This document shows positions 1 through 12,477 of a stretch of 64,000 nt of DNA, piece after piece. Each line of letters starts with the position of its first letter. The first letter of the stretch is position 1. Location of the stretch: NCBI RefSeq assembly GCF_010093595.1, contig NW_022985439.1, forward strand, positions 1,994,512-2,058,511. Reading direction: 5' to 3'. The notes beneath the pieces are model-generated. The model worked only from the letters and a program-made list of their open reading frames with translations, was not told where the DNA came from and ran no database searches. The translations under genes and the position numbers were made by a program. Origin of the DNA: Mytilinidion resinicola (taxonomy: Eukaryota > Ascomycota > Dothideomycetes > Mytilinidiales > Mytilinidiaceae).

Positions 1-1
1 A

Positions 2-3000
2 GACGACCTGGTGATGGTTGACGGAGGAGCCTTTTACGAATCTACAAAGTCACAGCAAAATCCTAATGATACCGCCACAGGCGACTCTGGGCTCCAAAGA
101 ATTGTTTCTCGAAGGGATGACGATAAAATCCAGCCTTCAACCACACTTGGAAATTTACCATCTAAAGGTGCAGACAAGAGTGAGCTTGCCGATCGTGTGC
201 TAGACAAGCTGGCTACCGACCCTGCCTATAAATCTTTCATAGCTCCTCAAAGACCTCCCATGCTACAAATCAGCCAGTCCCACCTACCAGGATACAGACA
301 CTCGCGGACATCTTCCTCTGACGGTCTCAGCTCTATTGCCACTATCGCTCCAGCTCGGAGCCCCCGATTTCCACCCGTAGAAGAACATCCGCGAGCAAGA
401 CCCCCGAGTTCTCTTTCTCGGAACCTTCCTAATAATGCGTTCTCTCAATCGCGCCGGAAAATCCTACCGAAAGAATTTTGGATGCGGGACGAGAATGCTA
501 AAGACTGTTTCTATTGCGGAGATGCTTTCTCAACTTTTAGAAGAAAGCATCACTGCCGAACTTGCGGCCAGATTTTCGACGCCAAGTGCACCTCCCTAGT
601 ATCAGGCAAGCTGTTCGGCCAGTCCGGCAATCTTAGAGTTTGCAAACCTTGCGAGGCTCTCCTCTATGGAGATGATGACGACTCTTCGGTATACACGGAC
701 GAGGCAGATCGCAATTCTCTATACGAGCAAGATGAAACTCTGGGCTTCATGGACGACATAGACCGCAATACGGACACAACCGAAAGCGACCACACCAAGA
801 TAGGGACACCTACAATCAGCATTCCGATGTCGCGAAAAGCTGGAGGAGAGAAGAAGCGCCGATCTGCCGTTATTGAGCTTGGAGCGCCACCGATGTTGGC
901 GCGACCCAGCTCCTCCAGGTCACTCAGATCCCTCAGTGGGAGACCCCGATCGTCAAGTCACAAACGCCATCTTTCCCGTCATCAGCACATGCGACATGTT
1001 CGATACGATGAACGAGCTCCTTTTCATCGTCACGATGCGGAAGACCTTCGGAATCGCCCAACGCTTCCGGCTTTCCACCACGACAATATCATCGATCCAG
1101 ATCTCGCAGCTTTCATGTCTGATGAGGATTCAAGCGATGAAGAACCAGCCAGCATATTCGCAACTCTCAGCGCAGATTCCCCCCCTCATGCGAGTGGAGA
1201 GAGTGAAAGAAGTGGACTTGGCGGCCTCTTGGCAGCTATGCGGAAGGGGAAGTCTAGGATCGGTGAAAGGAGTGTAGTTGGGAATCCACGAGACACGGAC
1301 ACCGCAAGCATTGCGAGTCGCCAAATGAATCGACATTCAAGAAGACGGAATATGAGCGTGAGCAGCACGGTTGGACTCCGGCCTTCTCCGCGAAGATCGA
1401 AAAGCAACAGCCTACTCCGATCGATTGGAGTTGGCCTCGGTGGAAGCGTTGGGCAACCGCCAGCTCCCAACAATCAAACACTTCCTTTGCCCATAGTAGG
1501 TTTCCAGATGACACGTAGCTCATCAATGCAAGGAGGCAATGCGCCTGTCGTTGAGCTCAACCAAGCAAGCTTGCACCATGTCAGGAAGTTACTGAAGCAG
1601 ATGCTGTATGACTCCGGAATCCCAAATCTGGCTAGATGGGAGAAAGCTCTCATGCCCATTTTGCTACAATGCACGGACGATGTCAATCCTGATGTTCAAC
1701 ATAACGACGATATTGACATTCGGCATTACATCAAACTAAAGAAAATCCCCGGGGGAAGACCAGGAGACACTTCATACGTCTCGGGTGTCGTCTTCACGAA
1801 GAAAGTAGCTCTGAAAAGCATGCCGAGGAGTATTGCTCATCCCCGTATTCTGATCGTGACATTTCCGATAGAGTATGCGCGCCACCAGCAACATTTCATG
1901 AGTCTAGAACCGGTCATTGCGCAAGAGAGGGAATATCTACGAAATCTAGTTGACCGAATAGCCGCCCTCCAGCCTTCCGTGCTACTCGTGCAGCGCAATG
2001 TTGCTGGTCTTGCGCTGGAGTTCCTCGAAGAAGCTAACATTGCAGTCGCGTACAACGTCAAACCAACGGTTCTCAACGCTGTCTCGAGATGTACTCAGAC
2101 GCGGATGATATCCTCTGTGGAAAAACTCAACATAGATCCTTCGCATCTCGGACGATGCCAAAGTTTCGATGTCAAAACATATGTCCACGAGAATAGGAAG
2201 AAGACATTCATCTACTTGTCCGGTTGTCAAAGTGATCTGGGGTGCACGATTGTCTTACGCGGCGCTACGGTTGAAACACTCAAGGCTCTGAAGAAGATAG
2301 CCGAATTCCTCTGTTTTGTCGTCTACAATCTGAAGCTCGAAACTTGTCTTATGCGGGATGAGTTCGTTCTCATACCATCGACTACCATGGGAGGGACAAT
2401 TTTGGCAGGAAAAAAGGACCATTCCAGATCTAATCTGGAGATCGCTGACACTTCTCGAGACTCCGGATCTGCGGCTCCGCAAAATCAAACACCACAAACT
2501 ACGAATGAAGCTTCCGATGTGAACTCTCACGCTATTCAAACGGACACAGACGACAACGTAGCAAACGCCCCGATATCAGCCAAAAACAGCATTACGAGCA
2601 ACTCTGCAACTGCCTTGACTGTTCCAGATGACGCTCCACTGCCTTCATTCTATGGCGAAATGGTCGAAACACATCAGACAAAGATACTTTCGGCCTCGCC
2701 CTTCGTAAAATTCATGCCGCCGTATCTCTTGATGCAGGCCCGCGAGCAGGAACGAAAAGTAGGGTATCTGAAGAACCTCCGCGATCGTTATACTACGGAT
2801 GACGAGAAGACGAGTACAGACGACCCCGAGGAGTTTGAATTGGTCCAACCGGAGATGGTTCACACCGTCCTAGAACAGACGTCCAAGCAAGTGCGCGACT
2901 TTTTACACGCGGTCCATAATGCCGAATTTGATAAGGCGTTGCATGCATACCAGACTCAAAAACGACAATGGGAGGGTTACGTATCAAGCAACCTAAATCT

Positions 3001-6000
3001 CTTCGACCCATTCAACCACCAGAAAATCGCAGTCTTATATAGCGTGGTCAACTCAGTCACATCCACTCCGTGCGTTGGTCCCGAAATTATCGCCTTGGCA
3101 TTTTACCATGAGCATGATTACGATGATGGTTTCACACCTGACTGTACACTCGGTCAGTACGTCGAAGATCTTTGCCACGGCGCAAGCACGATCTGCGACG
3201 TGAACGGGTGTGATAAGAGAATGTTGGATCATCATCGCCAATACGTTCACGGAGAGGGCCAAATGAGTGTCATCGTCAAGAAGTATCCTTCTAAGATACG
3301 AGGTCTCCACAACACTATTCTGATGTGGAGTGTCTGTCGAAAATGCGCTATCGAGACTCAAGTCATCCCGATGTCCGAGAACACATGGAAATACTCGTTT
3401 GCAAAATATCTAGAGCTCACTTTCTGGAGCACGAAGCTGCATCCTCGTGCAGATATATGTCCGCATGACATTCATCGAGACCACGTCAGGTATTTCGGAC
3501 TCAACAATGTTGCAATTCAGATTCAGTACGACAACGTTCACCTCTATGAAGTCATAGTGCCCCGACCGACCGTGACTTGGAAGGTGGATAGCGATCTCCG
3601 CCTGAAAAATGAACAGTTTCTCAAGATAGAGGATCGGCTAGACAGGTTCATGACCTCCGTCAAAACACGTCTTAAGAGTATCCACGTCGAAAGTGTAATA
3701 CCGGAGAAGATCGAAGCCTGCCGAGCTGAGGTTGACAAATTGACGAAGCGAGCTAGTGAGGAACATGACTGGCTACGACAAAAACTACAAGACAAGTACA
3801 TGTGTTCCAGGTACTACGAAATCATTCCTCTCAATAGAGCCATTCGAGCTATCCAAGAAAAAGCAATTTCGTGGGACGATGCTTTTGCGGAGTTTGAACA
3901 TCAATTCTTCCCTTCAGAGAAAGACATTAGGCGACTTGCTGCACTTCAACTGAAAAAGATTTTCCTCGAGCGCGATGAGTCCTCTAGCTCATTGGCATCC
4001 GTCGAGGAGGGAAACGAAGCCTTGTCAAGCCCAGAGCTACGAGAGAAAGGCGAGACGCTCTCATTGAACCCTATGCCTTCCCACATGTCTCCGGAGCACG
4101 CTAGAGATATGCTCACATCAGTGGTCGAAGAAGACCAAACATCTGGCTCAAGGCTAGGAGAAGAACAGACCTCAACAGCCGTTCGCCATGGACCTAGTTC
4201 CCGCCGTAACTCCAGTAGCATTAACCCAGAAATGCTTCTCCAAACTCCCATCGAAGCCTTTGAGAGGGAAGATGTCCGTCACTTGGACCTTGCGGTGTCT
4301 TCTAATTTCCGAGAGAGCACATCCTCTCCGAAGGCTACACAAGATGTGAACCCACCTACCTTGTCGCCAGAATCGAGCATCTCACAAGAAATAGCGCCTA
4401 CGATTACCTCGCCATCTATCAAACCAGAACCGTTGGATGATTCCATCTCAGAAGCCGTGGACAGTATGCAACAAACTGAACTCAACAGCTCCTCGGCTGG
4501 GTCAATCATTGAGTCGAAGATACCTCGCTTAGTCGATGCCATTCGACGTGAAGGTGTTTTGAAACCACCGGCTATGACTCGGACTCAATCGCAGCCGGGC
4601 GGTTTATCTCGGCGAGACCAATATGGCAATGGTTCAACTAGCAGTATCACGACGTCTATTGGAACCAGCAAAGGGGATTCGCAAAAGATGAGCCTCAGTG
4701 AATCTGCAAAAGCTCTAGAGAGGAGAATGACAGAACGTCTAGGGCTAGGTTCCTTCAAGGCATCAAAGTCGTCTAGCCATTCAATGATTCCTAGATCTGT
4801 CCCTCGAAAGCGCAATGAGTCCAAGGTATCTACTTTGGCAAAGCACTTTGAACAGCTCAGTCGCGAATTCGAGAAAGAGCGTCTTCGTGAGAGACGCCTT
4901 CGAGCAGAGCGAAGCCGCCAAGCGCGGGCATACCCTTTGGCGTCTTCAAAGCCCATAGTAGAGGTGTATCACGATGTACATGACGCTGTACAGGAACAGA
5001 GCCAATCGGAGGAGGACCCTAGCACAGCCACTCCCGCTCGGCTTAGCACAGACAACAGCACGCTCGAGGACAGTAGTTTCTCTGGAACTACAGAACCAAC
5101 GACCGGAACGGAGTCGCCCACCGACGAACGAAATCCCAAGAGTTCAACCAGTCCATCTATTGAAAGTCAAGAACATGGAGCGAACACCAGTCATCCTACT
5201 TCAGACGCCGAGGGCGACGCTAGCGATATTGAGAATACTATCTTGGACGATTTGCGACTTCCCGAAAGTATCGACGAGTCACAACTCCTATCGCCAACAG
5301 AATCGCAGCTCGATATCAGTCTGGAGCTGCCGAAGCACGAGAAAACTTCTTTGATGAAAATGTTGACGAGCTTTTGGTCTGAACGTTCGGCTAGTGGATG
5401 GGCGCCACTGGATTACCCATTCGCCCAGATCGAACATGTATGGGAGGACTCCGATATCATTGTCCGTGAGGATGAGCCAAGTTCTATCATTGCGCTAGCA
5501 TTGTCAAGCCCAGACTATCTTACTAAGTTGCATAGTTTTCGCACTGAGCAGAGTAAGATGGAGAATGCAATGGGACAAAACGGTCTCGCAGACTCCGAAG
5601 CCTCCATTGAGCGAAATCTACTCCACCAAGCAAATACGAACATTCGCTACGGCTTCACCAATCGCGGCGTGAAAGCGCAATGCAAGATATTCTACGCCGA
5701 ATCATTTGACGCACTTCGCCGGAAGTGCGGAGTCGCTGATCGCTTTGTCGAGTCGCTGTCCCGATGCTCTAAATGGGACTCTAAGGGTGGTAAAAGCAAA
5801 TCACTTTTCCTCAAGACACTAGATGACCGTTTCGTCTTGAAATCTCTCTCACCAATCGAAGTCAACTCTTTCTTCCGGTTCGCGCCAAACTATTTCGCCT
5901 TCACCCACAAGAATCTCTTCGAAGGATTGCCGACCGTGATCGCAAAGATGTTCGGTCTCTTCCAAGTGCAGATCAAGACACCCACTGGCCGAGACTTTGA

Positions 6001-6651
6001 CTGGTACATGCTAGTTATGGAGAATCTCTTCTACGATCGCGAACCGAACCGACGATTTGATCTCAAGGGTTCCATGCGGAACCGGAAGATCCAAAGCACT
6101 GGAGAGCGCGATGAGGTTCTGTTAGATGAGAATCTAGTCGACATAATCTACTCTGAAACGCCTATCTTCGTGCGCGAGCATACGAAGAAGCTCCTCAAAG
6201 CCTGCGTCTGGAACGACACGCTTTTCCTATCCCAGCAAAACGTAATGGACTACAGTCTCATGGCCGGTTTCGATGATACGCACCGGGAAATCATCGTCGG
6301 CATTATTGGTAAGCAATCTTCTTTCTTTGCTATACCCAAGATCTCTTCAAATAGTATCATACTTGCTAACTTCTTATCGCAGATTGCATCCGTACATACA
6401 CCTGGGACAAAAAGCTCGAATCCTGGATCAAAGACCGCGGGAAGAACAAGCCAACTATCACGTCGCCTAAGGACTACCGCAACCGTTTCAGAATCGCGAT
6501 GGCGAAATACATCCTCCAGGCACCGAACTGCTGGCACCAGTTTACGGAACAGAGCGTACAACCGCGGCATATTAGGTCGGAGGCACAAGCGGAGCAGGAA
6601 ACGGTGATGGACTCCAATGGTGATGCTCGGGCGGTAATTGGGCACTTTTGA
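2..6651 (+). CDS. FAB1: 1-phosphatidylinositol-3-phosphate 5-kinase Fab1 (PIKfyve), 5' partial
   Basis: Makes PI(3,5)P2 from PI3P on endosome and vacuole membranes. The frame is open from base 2; the first ATG is at 14, but in known fungal Fab1 proteins several hundred residues precede the FYVE domain, so the true start probably lies before the window. Domains in order: a FYVE zinc finger (about 473-665) with FWMRD and the basic RRKHHCR PI3P-binding motif; a long Ser-rich linker; a CCT/TCP1-like domain (about 1560-2400); a Cys-rich region (about 3000-3600); a disordered linker; and a C-terminal PIP-kinase domain (about 5640-6610) with [12 protein letters not shown] and an IID-type catalytic motif. 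One 74-nt intron is inferred at 6309-6382 (GT..AG, GCTAAC branch). Splicing restores the [15 protein letters not shown] motif and extends the frame to a TGA at 6649-6651; unspliced, the frame would run into unrelated sequence. About 2,187 residues are visible. Identity is very secure. Confidence 0.95.
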
Positions 6652-6942
6652 GGCGGGCATGCTGAAAACACGTTGATGGCGATAGGTATGGCGTTGATAT
6701 GGGTATTTGGGTGTATAACGATCAGGTGTTTTGGGGGGCGGAACTTTTCGTAGATAGATATGAAAGTTAGTCATCGGATTACAAGCTTCCTATCCGTTTC
6801 AACATCAGTTCTCACGTCCATGCCACCTTCAGAGGTCAATGACGCTAAGGTAGCTCGGCATCAAAGGACCATAGCAGTCAGGTCCACTGCTTCATTGAGT
6901 GAGTAAAGCAAAGACATAAGCCCGGCAATGTTGCCTCCCTCT

Positions 6943-7650
6943 CTAGTCCAGGTCTCCTCTCACAAAATCCCCCTTGTGCTCATGCTCAAACAGGTAATCT
7001 TTCATGATGTCGTCCCGGTTCACCTTTCCCTCCTCCATCCTCTCATAAGCCTCAGAACTCTCATCCTGAACGATCTCCAGCAGGTAATCCCAAAAACACG
7101 TCCGGCTCAGGTGGCTACGCCACCAGTCGTGCGGGTTGACTCCCCCCTCCATCTCGCACTCGCACCTCTTCTGGGTATGCACCCACGTCCACAACTCGTC
7201 CGCCCGCTCAAAGGCCCCGGAAGGCATACTCCTCGTCCCTCTGCGCCGCTCGGCGCCATGGGCCACAGCACGTGCATTCTTCCACGCCTGCGAGATGAGG
7301 GACACTGCACCCACAGCTTGCCTGTCCAATACCGCCAGCCACAGCTCGACGCCGAGTCGCTGGATCGTCTGGAGCTCGAATGCCGTGAGGGCGTCGTCGC
7401 GGAATAGCTTTGTGCGGCAGTACGGGCACCGGTTGCAGTTTGGCTCGGTGCTCTGCAGCCAAGGCGTCACGCAGGTGCCGTGGAAATAGTGCTTGCAGGG
7501 TAGCAGTTGGATGGTGTCGGTGGCGCCTGGCGCGCACTCGTCCTTGCAGATGGAGCATGTTGCTGCTTCCGGGGCGCTGCTGGCTTCTGGGGCGTTGTTG
7601 CCCGCGAGGTGGGTTAGGGAGTGCGGGAGATCTAGGAAGCGCGGGGCCAT
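6943..7650 (-). CDS. RING-H2 finger protein (cluster member 1)
   Basis: A 235-residue, single-exon protein, probably an E3 ubiquitin ligase. The RING-H2 signature is complete near the N-terminus (about residues 32-80): CSIC, then CKHYFHGTC, then CPYC. The rest is charged and has no domain I recognise. I chose the ATG at 7650 (MAPRFL), which lies shortly before the RING; the frame stays open upstream to 7839, but that extension is rich in Tyr, Ile and Thr and looks like 5' UTR. It converges on FAB1, with 291 bp between the stop codons, and is the first of three RING genes within 5.3 kb. The family call is solid; substrate and role are unknown. Confidence 0.8.
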   Translation of the reverse strand: MAPRFLDLPHSLTHLAGNNAPEASSAPEAATCSICKDECAPGATDTIQLLPCKHYFHGTCVTPWLQSTEPNCNRCPYCRTKLFRDDALTAFELQTIQRLGVELWLAVLDRQAVGAVSLISQAWKNARAVAHGAERRRGTRSMPSGAFERADELWTWVHTQKRCECEMEGGVNPHDWWRSHLSRTCFWDYLLEIVQDESSEAYERMEEGKVNRDDIMKDYLFEHEHKGDFVRGDLD

Positions 7651-9201
7651 CTTGCTGAGGTATGGGTTAGGGACGTTGGGTAAGGCATGGAGAGAGGCAG
7701 AGGGGTACGTACGTTTGCGTGTATGCTTTCTCTCGATGTAGTATATTGATGGACTTGGTGGATTTAGGGCGTTATAGATCGTGGTGTGTGTGTGTTGAAG
7801 AGAGCTACGTAGGAGGTAGATATAGATGTATGGAATCATCTTTCCGCTAGCAAATTAAGATCTATTATAGTATCTCGGCCATCGGACCGCTTCTACGCAG
7901 CTTCGGTCATTGGTGAACGACAAGTTGTGTTCTGAACATCTCCCTTGGAGTTTCGGCATTCCCGAAACACTAAACTGGAGGTGAGAAGGTGCCATTTTTA
8001 ATCCGTTCATAAGCCTATTGGAGACTTATGAGAATGAGATAGAAGAGATTTGATATTGCTTTTATACCTCCCCGAACAAGGGGATCATGTTTGATGGACA
8101 GCTGCATTTTGACTGCTGAACGGCAAATAGTTGTCAAAGCATGCTTTTTGAAGCTGTGCTATGTTGATTTGATTTGCTATATCTGTTATTCGACGGTTAT
8201 CGACAGCATGATGCATTGAAAGTCCTACATTCTGCATACCATGAGGTCTCATTTAAAGCCACAGGCAGTGGGCCGCAACGTGCTGGATCCATAATTGCTC
8301 CTGCGCTGTCTTCTGCCTTCAAAGTCTCTTACTTTGGAGGGCGGCTGAAAGAAATCTCGCACTACTCGAGGGCACCACGCATTGCTTTGGTGTTGCGCAG
8401 ATTATGAGGGATGGTATAGCTGTCCCTTTACTGACATAATATATGCATATGTCCATTGAACTATAAGGTTCCTTGCTAATTGCTGATGGTGGCGATTTGG
8501 CGGCGATAAAGGATCGAATCTGTTTGTAGAGCAGTTGTTACGAGACTAGTTAGAAAGGGCCTGCCTGAATACGCTATGTGATTTTTTGGAAAGCAAAAGC
8601 AAAGGTATTGGAACGTCCCAGCTAGCACATCCCATTCTAGGCAGAATCTTCTCGATGTGCCTCAACTGTCTTGCTTTCAGTAATATTTCAGGTATCTCTA
8701 GAACCCTTTCTCGCACCGCTTGTTCGGAAGAGGGCAATCTCCTTGCTACCGAGGTCGAAGTCTTCGGGTATTTGTCGTCTTCAGTTGGTAAAAGTTGATA
8801 CTCATGACCTCGATGTCTCGAAGGACATCTGCAAGTAGATTTCTTGAACCATAGAGCTTAGTTTCCAATTCAAGGGCCATGATCGTTGTCATCTCCTTTC
8901 TAAGGCGTCTTCTCGAGGGTACCTAGTCCCTTAGATACGAACTTTTGGAAGTTTAGCGACACTGTTCATGACTAATACCCAGCATAACCAGACAGTCGCC
9001 ATGTATGATTTACGTCCTCAATGACCTAGTCCTCAGCGAAGGCCTGAGCTGAAGCCGCATTCACCATGAAATTACTAAAGTGAAAGTGTAAGCCAGCTGG
9101 GGGAGGGTTTTATGAATCTCTTTCTCCCAACCCACCCTCATCTCATCCAAAGATCACCCCCTTTTTCCACAGACCCCACCACCTTACCCCCACGCACCAC
9201 C
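7651..9201. other. Non-coding stretch between divergent RING genes
   Basis: About 1.55 kb separates two divergently transcribed RING-finger genes and must hold both promoters. I see only short open frames with no recognisable motif, no tRNA and no mobile-element structure. Confidence 0.5.
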
Positions 9202-9969
9202 ATGTCCACACCCCCAACCTTCCACCACTTCCTCTGGACCGGCCTAGTCTGGAGCCGCCTAGAAAACAACACAAGCTGGGACCCCTGCTCAATCTGCAGA
9301 GAAGAAACCTCAAGCACCGAACGGCTCTCCGTGCGAATAATCCAATGCGGCCACGCCTTCCACGAAGAATGCATCTGGCCCTGGTTCACCGGCACCTCGC
9401 AGAGCCGGGACACCTGCCCGAACTGTCGATTCCAGCTTTTCCTCGCCGCTCCTTTAGCTGTGGGACCGCAAGGGAGTATCGTTAATCCTCAAACTCAATC
9501 AAGTCTCGACGACGATAGCGAGGACTCGGACGTATATTCTAGACACGATGACAGCTCTGACATGGACACGGATGATGCGGAGACGGACCCATCCTCCTGC
9601 GATTCGGATGCACATGATCTGACCCTATCAGAACTAGAGGACAACGACTGGGAGATCAATTCTGATCCCGAGGTCCTCGCACAGCGCCTGAAGATTGCGG
9701 TGATAGAAGAGATTATCCGGGCGGTTCGGATCAATACACCGCGTCGAGTGTGGGCTCAGGTGGTCAAGGAGGTAGTTGAACGACATCCGAATGACCTGAC
9801 GGTCGTCGAGGTCCGGCAGCTTGAGGTTACAATGGCGGAGAAAGTGTATCCCGCTGTTCGTGAGATGAGCCCGAGCATCTTTGAGGTGTATTCTGAGCAG
9901 GAGGTTGCGCGGGAGATTCGGGCTCGACGGGGAAGTGCAGAGGTTGAAGAGGCAGTTGGTGAATGGTGA
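9202..9969 (+). CDS. RING-H2 finger protein (cluster member 2)
   Basis: A 255-residue, single-exon protein. The RING-H2 is at about residues 31-75: CSIC, CGHAFHEEC with a following PWF, and CPNC. It is followed by a strongly acidic Asp/Ser-rich segment (about residues 105-160) and a helical charged C-terminus. The start is placed at the ATG at 9202 (MSTPPTFHH), which follows a C-rich leader; the frame is open 30 codons further upstream. Its N-terminus (FLWTGLVWSRLE just before the RING) resembles the position and spacing seen in the third RING gene downstream, so the two may be distant paralogues. Likely an E3 ligase or adaptor; partner unknown. Confidence 0.8.
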   Translation: MSTPPTFHHFLWTGLVWSRLENNTSWDPCSICREETSSTERLSVRIIQCGHAFHEECIWPWFTGTSQSRDTCPNCRFQLFLAAPLAVGPQGSIVNPQTQSSLDDDSEDSDVYSRHDDSSDMDTDDAETDPSSCDSDAHDLTLSELEDNDWEINSDPEVLAQRLKIAVIEEIIRAVRINTPRRVWAQVVKEVVERHPNDLTVVEVRQLEVTMAEKVYPAVREMSPSIFEVYSEQEVAREIRARRGSAEVEEAVGEW

Positions 9970-11190
9970 GTATCTTTGTCTGATTTTTAAATCGGGTAAG
10001 GCTTTGTTGGTAGAGTTGGCTAGGAGTTTGGCTGGACTTTTGTAGATATGGAAGTTGATCTAGGGGTCTTTGATAGATTGCAGCGTCTGTCCCCTTACTA
10101 GCAAACTGTCTTACTTAGGTTGGCATTCTTTGTGCTGTTTGTGTATATCATCTGACATCTACAGCCATAATTGGTCGTATTTCACTACTGTGCCTTACCA
10201 TAGATCCATACACTTTTCTGCCACTGTCTGTGGGGCTCCAACGTAATAACAGAAACTGGGTGGGGGTCAGATACACTTCCAGTCCGTGTGGACCTCGCTG
10301 TCTGGGGTAGCCTCGCGAGTTTACTAGTTGTCTAAAATGCCAAACTTCTCTCTTATTCAGAATACTAAAAAATACTACGAAGCTTCTCATAAAGTGGCAA
10401 AGGGGTGTACGGATTTCTATGACGAGGCACAGTAGCTGTATACTTCGTACTCACTCACCGGTTAGCGTGATTCGTATGTAAATGAGATTCATCGGAGACG
10501 TATAGTGGCGAGGAAAGGAACATGATGATGATACATCTCTTTCGTAATCGTAATTGGATAGTTTGCGTGGGAATCGTGGGCGACTGAGGTTACAGTGTAG
10601 GGTTCTCCTGGAGTGGAGTCCTAATTCACCCCTTTCTCATAATGCGCTGGGAAGGCCGCGATTCGAAGCCGAAATTACCCCTACTTTGATCGCGAAGCAG
10701 AATCGAGTTGACTTCACGGTTGGTCAAATGCGGGTGGGATACAGAAGGCGGTGCAGATAGCTAGCTACTAGTCGAGGGGAATGGCGCGGAGAGAGAGAGG
10801 GAGGGAGGGAAGAGGGGTGTGTATTTGGCGACCTTTGCTTCCCATTGAAATGACCAGTATGTAGCCCCAGGGGCAGTCTCGATACGGGACATCTGCTGCG
10901 AAAGGGTTCTAAGCGAGGCTGCTATTGAGCGCTTTCGATCGCCTTCCTGACTCTGCTGTGGGCTGGAAACTCGCCGTCGCGGACATTCACCATCTGCGTA
11001 GGTAGGCATTGGCTACTGTTAGGGGAATTAGCCTGTCGCTCGGCCTATACATTCGGCCTGCCAGAACTTGGAGACTCACAAAACAACATCACACCTGCAA
11101 GTGAACTGCCAGCTTCATATCTGCTCCGCCAACCTGCTCTTCGTCAATCATTCACAATTAATAACCGACACAGACTTATCCAGATCAACA
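9970..11190. other. Non-coding stretch
   Basis: About 1.2 kb between two RING genes. It contains a purine-rich run near 10786-10817 (GAGAGAGAGGGAGGGAGGG-like). No coding frame longer than about 80 codons shows protein-like content. Confidence 0.4.
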
Positions 11191-12181
11191 ATGTCTTATC
11201 CAGTCACTCCGATCGCCAAGGCTTCGAGCAACGTCCTCGCCGACCCCCCAGACAGCTCGATCCTGGCCCGCGAAAGCTGGATCTTCTCGTGCCTCCGTAT
11301 AGCCCCGATCACCACCATCGAGAAGGACGACCAGATCTGCATCATTTGCCAGGAGGAGATCACCGGCAAGGAGATCCTCGACCAAGAGACGTACGGAGAG
11401 ATTCCTGTGCGCGCCCCATGTGGCCACGCGGTTTGCCAAGGCTGCGTCCTTAAATGGCTCAATCAAAACAAGAAGGACGTCGTTGTCTCTCACGAGAGCT
11501 TCCTCCAGCTCCTGAAGGAGCGGGAGGCGAAACGAGAAGAGAATGCGGCTCCGGCTCCGGGACTTTGGGGAGAAAAAGAGAAGAAGCGGTTCAATTGGGT
11601 CTACTGGCATACCCAGGTAAGTGTGCGTTGCGTAATGTGTAAAGCGAAGAGGATGCTAACGACGATTGTGTAAATGGGGTGCTATCTCGCCGCAACATTT
11701 CCAGGAGTGGATGGACCGACATAACGATCGGGAAGCGACTCATCTCAACATGAATGACAGATGCCCGACATGTCGGACAGCCATCGTGCCCTGGTTCTTC
11801 AAGGTTGCAGTGGTAGATGTCGAGAAGGCTTGTGCCGAGCTCCCAACTCTTCTCACATGCTTCTTTGAGCTGAACCCCCCTAGAGGCCCACTGCCTTCCA
11901 AGGCTAAGAGCATGCTAGAGACTACGATTGCTGTCGCCTTGATGAAGGTGCACGGCAGTCTCCTTTTTTTCAAGGATGCAGATGAGGAGATACGAAAGGC
12001 ACTCCTAGAGGCTCTAGAGGGGGTTGATTACTTCCTCTGGGCGCTACCAGAGCTGGATTCCGAGGAGAAATTCCGGCAGTTCAAATTGGTCGTGAACATG
12101 TTTCTGAGGTTCTTGACGTCCCATGTCGTCAATCAGATCCCTTGGGTGAAGGTTAGGCTGGAACGTCCGCAATCTGACTGA
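11191..12181 (+). CDS. RING finger protein with an expanded RING loop (cluster member 3)
   Basis: Two exons (11191-11616, 11705-12181) give 300 residues. The 88-nt intron has a GTAAGT donor, a GCTAAC branch and a CCAG acceptor, and keeps the frame. The first RING half is at residues 50-82 (CIIC, then CGHAVCQGC, then LKWLN). The last pair, CPTC, comes only at 162-165, encoded by the second exon. About 76 residues thus separate Cys6 and Cys7, more than in ordinary RINGs; the insert is charged and helical. The C-terminal half is helical and has no known domain. Whether the two halves still fold as one zinc-binding RING is an inference. Probable ubiquitin ligase; role unknown. Confidence 0.75.
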
Positions 12182-12477
12182 GGGTAGGTTGACAGGTACT
12201 ATGACTCAAAAACAGAAAGGAGACTGATGGATTTCGGTAGGCTTCAGAACTTGGAGAACGTGGAAGACAGACTCGGATTTGGAAGATGATTGATCTTGAG
12301 AATAGAGTATGTTTGCCGTAACAGAGAGTCGTGGAGTCATGTCAAATTAGAGGGTGTACATAAACATACAATGGGTATTTGGAGAGTATCATAATGGATT
12401 CATACAGAATAATACCAAACTCCTGTCCACATACTTCGAATACATGTACTGTACATGAACGCTTACCGTCCTCGCCC

